A stretch of 64,000 bases of DNA from Panaeolus papilionaceus (Eukaryota; Basidiomycota; Agaricomycetes; Agaricales), in the NCBI GenBank assembly GCA_015501605.1, contig JADNRZ010000007.1, positions 806,001 to 870,000 of the forward strand, in the 5' to 3' direction. The translations under genes were made by a program, and so were the position numbers. The notes beneath the pieces are model-generated. The model searched no databases and was not told the DNA's origin. It worked only from the letters and a program-made list of their open reading frames with translations. Position 1 is the first letter of the stretch. The number at the start of each line of letters is the position of its first letter. Positions 56,958 to 64,000 of this stretch are shown piece by piece.

Positions 56958-57629
56958 TTACGAAGAGTGAACGTAGAAGTCGTATTGGGTGAACATCCAA
57001 ATGAGACTCGTGGCTGGTGTTTGGACGTGCGCAGTCAGAGAACGCGTCAAGAGAAGACAAACACAGGGGGTACTCACTCGAGACAATGAATGGGCTAATG
57101 ACACCTGGGTTGAGAGAACAAGTGCGGAAGATGAAGAATTCCGAAGAGAAATGGCCAAAGGCGATGAGGTAGGACACGAATGCCATGTCATAGATTCTAA
57201 AATGAAGATATACGCGTTAGCATGGGATGTGATGACAATAAGATACACTAACGTCTTATTGTTGATGTTATACGCGGCATAAGCACGCACAACAGCAGAC
57301 ATGAGTGTCCATGCGGCAAAGGTACGCGCTTGGAGAGGCGTAACAGGGGCTAAATCAGATGATGCTTGTGAGTGGTAATTCTACTTCCACAGGATAAGCA
57401 GAAGCAGGAAAACACCGACCATTCGCTGTTGTCTTGTCATAAATTCTCCGGGTAAGTTTGAGAGTTACAAAATTTTGAATGCTATTGAAAACAGCTGTTG
57501 TTGCAACCAAAAGTTGCCATGATGCCAGCCAACCAGCTGAAGTAGGGAGAGCTATAACATTATCTGATTAACATAGATCATAATACCGAGAATAAAGACC
57601 TTTTGACCTGCAGCTAAGAATTGTAACAT
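56958..57629 (-). CDS. ERG28: Ergosterol biosynthesis scaffold protein Erg28
   Basis: Five exons, 57608-57629, 57420-57551, 57253-57349, 57078-57196 and 56958-57013, give 141 residues, close to the family's usual length. Recognisable segments are AVFNSIQNFVTLKLTRRIYD, PLQARTFAAWTLMSAVVRAY, AAYNINNKTIYDM, GHFSSEFFIFRTCSLNPGVI and the C-terminal SLIWMFTQYDFYVH. Erg28 is a small ER membrane protein that tethers the C-4 demethylase enzymes (Erg25, Erg26, Erg27) and Erg6 in sterol synthesis. About four hydrophobic segments are visible. The start at 57629 lies 141 bp from the divergent 57771 gene. Confidence 0.93.
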
Positions 57630-57770
57630 GAAGGTAAGAAATAAAAGGATTGAGCTTAGGTAATTATAACGATGTCCCTGAGCAGAGTGATGCGAGTTTG
57701 TTGGTTTTAGCACAAGAAATGTTTTTGAGCTATTCCCATCACTACTAGTAAGTACTAGTGACTGGCTACA
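57630..57770. promoter_or_regulatory. Short divergent promoter between ERG28 and the 57771 gene
   Basis: Only 141 bp separate the two start codons, so the promoter is shared. It contains a direct repeat of ACTAGT at 57744-57749 and 57754-57759. Shared regulation of the two genes is inferred from spacing. Confidence 0.5.
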
Positions 57771-60700
57771 ATGCCGGAAACGACCAACAGACCTCGTTCT
57801 GTCCGTTCTGTTGCTAGTAATTCTAGTATTGCAAGTCGTAACAGCAATATTAGTCTTACTCGTCGTCCAAGAACTAACAGGTCCCGTTCAAAAACTGTAA
57901 CTGGCGCTCCAATGTTCAATAATAATGATCAGGAGCCAGCCCCTACGACTACCTCGGATCTGCCATATCTCGCTGCTACTTCTCCTCAACATCCTCCAGG
58001 ACTAGCTCCAATTTTTTCTTTTCCACCGGCCTCGGCGAAGCTCAAACTTCCGTCAGACTCGTTACAGAGGTTGGAGACGACTGAACTAATACGTAGCAGC
58101 GATACCGCGTCTTCTCAAGGCGGAACGGTCAATGATGCTACAATGGTCGAACCTATGAATCACCCTCCCGCTCCCATTGACCTGGTTCGTTCTTATTCAC
58201 ATTTCACGTCTTTTTAAAACTATGAAAAGCTTATTTTTATTCTCCTGAAGTCAAAATCCATCAAGTTGGGCCCAAACCTACCACATCTGGATACTGGGTA
58301 CCGTCCACCGCCCTCCGCTTTCTCTCGCGATCCTGCTCTCACCCCAATTAATGTTCGGGATTCTGTATCCACCAACCAGTCTGGAATTTCTTCTTCTCTC
58401 TATCCTCCTTCTACATCAACTGCATCCGGTCCAGAATCGCCAACTTCACCACCTTACTTGGAGGATCATTTCCCCTCAATAGACCAACCTCCCTTTGCAA
58501 TGGCTCCAGAAGTTAACGAGGTTCAAGATTATGATTCCGACGACGTATCATACCGTCTCCGTCTACTCGTAAAGAACAATTACTTTCTTCCGCCCGCGCA
58601 CCACAAACCATCTCCGGCCGACTTCGCTCCTGTTAACCCCAATCCTCCCAAGAAGTCCGCTGCTCCTGCGTTTTTGGACATCTTTCGTGTTGGAAAATCG
58701 AAATCAAAACCCACAACTCCTACCATCCCTACCCCAGGATTTGATGCATTGGGTGCAATGAGGCGTACAACACCAGATGCAATCACAACAGGATATGGTA
58801 TTGGAGCTCGCCAGCCTCGTGCATCGGCACAACTACCTCGTCTATCCCCAGGATTATCCACAGGTGCACCCCGAGGAAGGGTTGTGGTTGTGCGCGAAAA
58901 GATGCACGACATTGCTGTTGCTGCGAAGCAAGCTGAGCAAGACCTGAAAACTCGAGGCGCGAGGCTTGACCAGGGTTCTCAAAAAGCGAAGCCAGACCCT
59001 GTCGACGACGTGATTGATCCCACAGACGCTGTCGACGTTCCTTTGCCGGACCCTAACTACCCCTTTGCCGTTCAGGCTTCTGCTTTGCATGGTTTGGGTG
59101 TCCTCGAATCGGTTGGTGCCGGTGTATTGGCCGATCGTTTACCTCCACCAAAAAATCCCAATCTCTCTTCGGCTTACGATCCAATGGAGGACACATGGCG
59201 GAAAGCTTTGCTCCATGAAGCAGTCCATCACTCGCTAGACAACACTCCCGATGTTTCAAGCCTTTCCCATATCTTGGGTTCCTCAACGCCTGTTCTGTCG
59301 TCACCCACACCCAGAGATGCCGAAACACCTCCGGCCCTTCTTGCTTCTCAGAAAGCTACCCGTCTTCAACAGAGGATAATACCAGAGCCCTTGAGAGACT
59401 CGCCTGCAGCAGCTATTGCTGCTCATGCTCGACGAGCTTCGGCTACAAGCCAAGCATCGACATCCCGAGGTGGAAATACCACTGGGGGACTTAGTGTTCA
59501 GCAATCTAAGTTGCTGGATTCTTCACGGCCGTCAAGTTTCCTACCGCAACGTGTCGAAACACCCTCAGGTCCTATGACGCCTCTGGGGCCCCCTCCTCGT
59601 AAACATTTCGTCAACCCCCTCTTCTCTCTATCTCAGACTGAGCTGTCACCCACTTCCGCCACTTACCCACCCCCAAGTCCTCTGCACTCCTCTTCCCCAC
59701 ATCCAACCCTCAGACGCACGGTTTCGACTCCCTCCTTCGCAGAGGGGTACGATTCTGGTCGTCATGAGCTCACAAGCCCTCCCCCGATGCCCAATCCATA
59801 CCGTGACTCTACGTTAACTTCCATCACCTATGATGACAGGAAGAGCTATGATTCTACGAGTCGGTCTACGTCTATTCATCATGAATATCACGCAGCAGCG
59901 AGCCAAGCTTCTTTGGATCTCGCGACTATGAGGAGCCGACCCTCGCTCTCTGAGTACTCGCAGTCCTCAATGTCGCCAACGACATCGGCGTTCCAAGATA
60001 TGCTGAACCAGGAAGATCTATCTGGCAACTTTACTCTTACTGCTCCTGCTGTCGCCCCTTCACCTATGCCAGAAGCTGCATTGACTAGAGTTAGCACAGA
60101 TAAACCAAGACAATCTGGTTCACGACCGAGCACGGCAGAGTTGAGATATACTGCTGTATCGCCCCCACCAAGGACCTCGAGTCAGCTTGCGCACAGCGCT
60201 CTCCCTCCTCCACCTCGATTTACCGTTTTCACTCGGCCGCCTCTACCTACTTCGTCCCTTGCGATGACTTCAGGCTCCTCGACACAAAATTCTCTGCGAA
60301 GCTCAGATCAACCCAACAACTCTCCAGCTCCAGGCGAAACTACGTTCTCGATCAATGAACCTGAACCGGTTACACCGCCTGTACCTCTTCCTGCCAATAT
60401 CGAGCGAGAACGCCAACTGAGGAACGGAGAGAGACGGACGCCCCCTGCATCTGCGCGTTCGTTCACCCACCCCCCTCTGACGTTGGATATCCCGACCATG
60501 CGCATTCCGGTGGCGATACACTCAGCGCCTGGTCCCTCTTCGCCTACGAATTTCTTTGACACGATTCAGTCCCACCCCAACGCGATGGATGATTTGGAGA
60601 GTTCGTCTGAAGATGAGGAGGCGGAGGAAGAGGTGGACGAGGAGATGCAGGAGTTTGCGGAGAGGCAGGCTCATCAGCATCAAATCCTGATGGAAGCGAG

Positions 60701-61454
60701 AAATCGGTCGTATTCTGTGGCATCTGCTGGGCATATGAGTGCAAAGTCGGCTGTGGGGATGGGTGTCACGGCTCCTTCGATGCTGGGATTGAGGATGGGA
60801 CGACCGGGGATTATGAAGCACCACAATTTTTCGACGCCCTATTTGGGGCATGGAGAGCCCTCTGGTTCATCGTTGTCGTCGCATACTGCGGCTTGGAAAG
60901 CATCTCAGAGCCATCAACCTGTTGGTAACACGCCCAACAGAAAGGAGCCTATCGGGAATATGCCATCTGGGAAGGGAATGGGGAGCAGCACTGACTTCTT
61001 CAAATACGCCCAGGAGCACCCTCCACCGACATTTGCATCTCTGATTCTAGCTGAGGAAGAAGCCGCCAAGTCTGGTCCTAGGGCGGGATTGTCAGGGCCC
61101 AGAAAAGGGGCAGCTGAAGAGAGGCGACCAGCGACGGCTGACCACATTATGACTTGGCGAAAAGACCAGAAAGCTCAAGAGTCGCTTAGGAGATTGGATG
61201 GCATGCTGTTGCAGCACATGGAGGACGAGAAAGAGGCGATTAGGCGGATTGCGACTGGACTTCAGCAGCAGCAGCAGAAGGGTGGAACTGTTCAAGGTAA
61301 ATGGCAGAGTGTACCGTCTGTTGGTGCGGCGGCTGCTTCTACTTCGGGTCCTATGACACTAGCTGAACTGGGACCTGCTCCAGTGTCGAGAAGTGTGTCT
61401 ACATCGTCTGAACCTTCCCGAGCTGGCCTTTCACAATCGACCCCGGGACATTGA
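57771..61454 (+). CDS. Large Ser/Pro-rich disordered protein of unknown function
   Basis: Exons 57771-58184 and 58251-61454 encode 1205 residues. Most is low-complexity, rich in Ser, Pro and Thr. Islands that look structured include DDVSYRLRLLVKNNYFLPPA, VVVVREKMHDIAVAAKQAEQ, then NYPFAVQASALHGLGVLESV and PMEDTWRKALLHEAVHHSLD. Near residue 800 lies an acidic helix (SSEDEEAEEEVDEEMQEFAE). The C-terminus has a helix with KAQESLRRLDGMLLQHMEDE and a short poly-Gln run. No catalytic domain is seen. It could be a scaffold or signalling adaptor. I do not recognise the family. Confidence 0.8.
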
Positions 61455-62058
61455 TTCGGATATATAAAACCCATTTCCTTTATTATTTACTTGCTAGCTC
61501 TTACATTCTTTTGATATAACATACCAGGACATTTTATACCATACGTTTCTTGCTACAATTACCACATCACCGCCTTGCATTGCTAGCTCTATTTTTGATT
61601 GTTCATTTGGAACATATTCACTCTTTTTTCTTATTTCTTTCTTCTTCATTGCTTTGCTTTTTTGGCTTTACATTCCTTATTATCTTGACTTATTAGCATT
61701 TGGTTAGTTTTGACGTCTGAGATCTCGTTCAATTTGCCCATGTACAATACCTACTCTTTTTGTCTCAATCAACTAGACAGACCCATAGGATTCCACATAC
61801 GTATACTGCACACTTAGGTAGAAGACGTTTTGTTTTTTTATTTCCTTTTTATTGAAAAGACCTGATGAGTGAATAATTATTTAGTGAGTGTCAGTGTGAC
61901 TGCTTTAGACGCCCCTGAGTTCCAAACTAGGCGTTACCCCAATTTCCCGAGTCATCCAATCCCCGTTCAAGTCTTCCGTCTGTCCTTCATCTTCTTGCTT
62001 TCAACCATCCTACTGACCCGCTCACGACTACTCTATACCTCCTTACTGACTCACTCTA
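61455..62058. other. Intergenic, C/T-rich
   Basis: These 604 bp hold the 3' end of the 57771 gene and the promoter of the CS-domain gene. The stretch is T- and C-rich, with several poly-T runs near 61620-61680 and 61830-61850. No gene is apparent. Confidence 0.55.
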
Positions 62059-63992
62059 ATGGATACATACACCGAAAGACCTTATTATCCTTATTCTTGG
62101 CACCAGGTAAACGTCCTTCATCTAAACTTCATCTTGCCTCGTGCTCACCGAGTCGTTTCATTTCATCCTCCCTATATTCCAGTCTCATGATCAGGTAGAT
62201 TATAGTACTACCTAACTTACTATACCGTGGTGCTAAACACCGTGCTATCATCAATGCTTTACAGGCCACGATTCTGCTTATGGTCCCGTATAACATACAG
62301 GACGAAGACCTCTCTGTGCGTCTGGTTGTGCTTGCGGGCGCCCAATGTCATGCTCATGGGACATCTCTCTAGGTCATCATGGACCGAAATCATCTTGTAA
62401 TTGGAGTGAGGGGACAGGCAGCTATAGTCAAGGTATGTCCTATCCTCGTCGCTGGCTCCGCACATCGCCGATCTGTGTCTGTGCATTTTGCACAGGCGCT
62501 CGAGTCTGACTTGCTCATCGCTTTTACACTCTCACTAGGGAAGGCTGTACGGAGACATAGACACCAGCAGCTCAATATGGCAGCTTGAGCCCCGCGCACC
62601 TCCTCGGGGCCCTCAGATGGGCAGAGAACGAACAATCTCGACGGCGTCGACAGTGTCGACTCATTCATCCTACGCATTCGTATCCTCTGATCCTGAGATC
62701 TCAAGCAGCTTTGCAGCATCACTTGAGAGTGGGCAGCAGTCAGATGCAGATGATGTGTATTCACCCTCTCCAGCACTGTCCTCTCCTAACCTCTCCTTTG
62801 CCGATGACATGCATGGGGGCCTTAATTACCCTCTTCCCCGACGGAAGCTGAACCCCCTCCCTACTCACTCGCGGTCTGTTTCGCCTGGCCGTGCTCAGGC
62901 TAGTCTGACGTCCTCCTTCTCATCGCTTGAATCTGGACATTCGCCTCGCTCCGGCCGGCTTCTGACAGTTCATCTGGAGAAGGAGCAGTCCATCATTTGG
63001 CCGTCGCTTATTGTGGGACCTGTGCCAGATAGTCTGACATCAAGCACATCCAGTATTACCAATACTGTTGTGGTATTCGATGCTACCTCCGAAGATGATG
63101 CTGAAGATGCCTACAATATGGACGCGACGAGTCTTGCACTCATTGCACTGGAGTTGTCTGACATCAGGAAGGATAAAGAGGAAGCATTTGAGTTTTTCTT
63201 GTAAGTGTTCTGCCAATCTTGCCCCTGCTTTGCTTGGAATGATGGGTTATAACTCACATTTTACCTTGCTTCTCAATTCATCGGATTAATAGGCGTGCAT
63301 GGCACCAAGCACATGTGCCATCTGCGACCATGCGACTGGTATCTCATTACCTTCCACTGAATGCCAATCTCAATTTGGACCAAATCCCTGAGAATCCGGC
63401 TCGTGGGACGACTGGATACTACCTGAAGTCTATTGGAGGGTCAAGAGGTCTGGCGCAACTCTACCTGGAAGCAGGATTGCTGCACTTGGAAGGAGCTGCT
63501 GCAACACTTCTTGCAGCATCTTATTCGAGCCTGTCCTCCATTCGTATGCCCCTTCATGCACAAGTTGGTGAAGGCGGAACTGAAGCGTGGAGACGGGATA
63601 GGGAAGCAGCCGGCAAGTTCTTTGACAGGGCCCGAGAATTATGTCCTATACTGGATATCCCAGCGCTTCCCGCTGAAGACGACATAGAGCTGGAGATGCC
63701 AATATTGCATATGCCGACATCTGGGCCGGATAGTGTGCAATCCAAGGAGGAGTCGAGCTACGCAGGTTCAGAACACGACGGGGCACCTGTTGTGCGACGA
63801 CGTAGAGCAGGGAAGAAGGAGGAACAGTCTCTTCTTGACAAGACTGGCGCTAATGCAGAGCTCGACGATATGGACAACACTTGGTATTTGTACGTTCCTG
63901 GGCTTATTGGTGCTGGAACAGCTCTGTTGGTCGTTGGAATTGTTGGGGCTCTTAGCTTTTCGACTTGGTCTAGGAGGAACCAAAGTTCCTGA
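62059..63992 (+). CDS. CS-domain (p23/NudC-like) protein with C-terminal membrane anchor
   Basis: Five exons (62059-62106, 62265-62315, 62373-62432, 62539-63200, 63293-63992) sum to 1521 nt (506 residues). The first four exons build a CS domain at about residues 10-75: YYPYSWHQ, then ILLMVPYNIQDEDLSVIMDR, HLVIGVRGQAAIVKGRLYGD and SSSIWQLEP. That is the Y-W-Q, VP, L-VG-KGQ, G-L and S-W-LE pattern of p23/NudC/Sgt1 co-chaperones. A Ser-rich region follows, then a helical part (LYLEAGLLHLEGAAATLLAA) resembling a TPR-like repeat. The C-terminus is a single membrane helix (IGAGTALLVVGIVGALSF). An Hsp90-linked, tail-anchored co-chaperone role is inferred. Starting at the later ATG (62617) would lose the CS domain. 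Confidence 0.8.
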
Positions 63993-64000
63993 CTATCCTC

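Overview
This window is nuclear DNA of a filamentous basidiomycete, most likely an Agaricomycete. The evidence is the intron style (nearly every gene is cut by many 48-70 nt GT-AG introns with very short exons), compact gene spacing, F-box/LRR proteins, a GPI-anchored Ser/Thr-rich protein, a seven-helix membrane protein of the kind expanded in mushrooms, and a cytochrome b5-acyl-CoA dehydrogenase fusion. I rebuilt the genes by hand, joining exons only where splice sites and reading phase agreed. Where I give exon lists, they sum to whole codons.

Layout, left to right. 1-2517 (-): 5' part of a BUB1/Mad3 spindle-checkpoint gene that runs off the left edge. 2788-5592 (-): Ser/Pro-rich putative transcription regulator. 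5944-7382 (-): 7-TM protein in ten exons. 8426-12269 (+): Rho guanine-nucleotide exchange factor (DH-PH-CNH). 12670-14274 (-): TDP2-like phosphodiesterase. 15877-16438 (+): small unknown protein. 16677-18591 (-): protein disulfide isomerase with an ERp29-type C-terminal domain. 19044-20506 (+): Sqt1/AAMP WD40 protein. 20916-22535 (+): LRR/F-box-type protein. 23705-24686 (+): GPI-anchored secreted protein. 26046-28585 (+): cytochrome b5-acyl-CoA dehydrogenase. 28753-29748 (-): Mim1/Tom13. 32533-34147 (-): XLF end-joining factor, divergent from 34662-35849 (+), an FHA/G-patch protein. 36214-38024 (+): B-type cyclin. 38949-41425 (+) and 41916-43439 (+): peroxisomal double-SDR dehydrogenase and hydratase 2. 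43623-46545 (-): Ca2+/H+ exchanger. 48615-51030 (-): F-box/LRR protein. 56455-56828 (+): small unknown protein. 56958-57629 (-): ERG28. 57771-61454 (+): large disordered protein. 62059-63992 (+): CS-domain protein with a C-terminal membrane anchor.

How genes fit together. Three beta-oxidation-type enzymes (b5-ACAD, double SDR, hydratase 2) lie within 17 kb and all end in the peroxisomal targeting tripeptide AKL. The last two adjoin and together carry the parts of the fungal multifunctional enzyme Fox2, here as two separate genes. XLF and TDP2 both act on DNA double-strand ends. BUB1/Mad3 and cyclin B are mitotic regulators, but they are far apart and I see no sign of a functional cluster.

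Gene-poor stretches are 29749-32532 (possible gene remnants), 46546-48614 and 51031-56454. I found no convincing tRNA, rRNA, CRISPR array or intact transposon. No wholly new system stands out. The most unusual features are at the level of gene structure: a 2-nt microexon, an 8-nt microexon in an ion-filter motif, a disulfide-isomerase active site split over 15- and 13-nt exons, a GC-AG intron, and a Fox2 enzyme divided between neighbouring genes.
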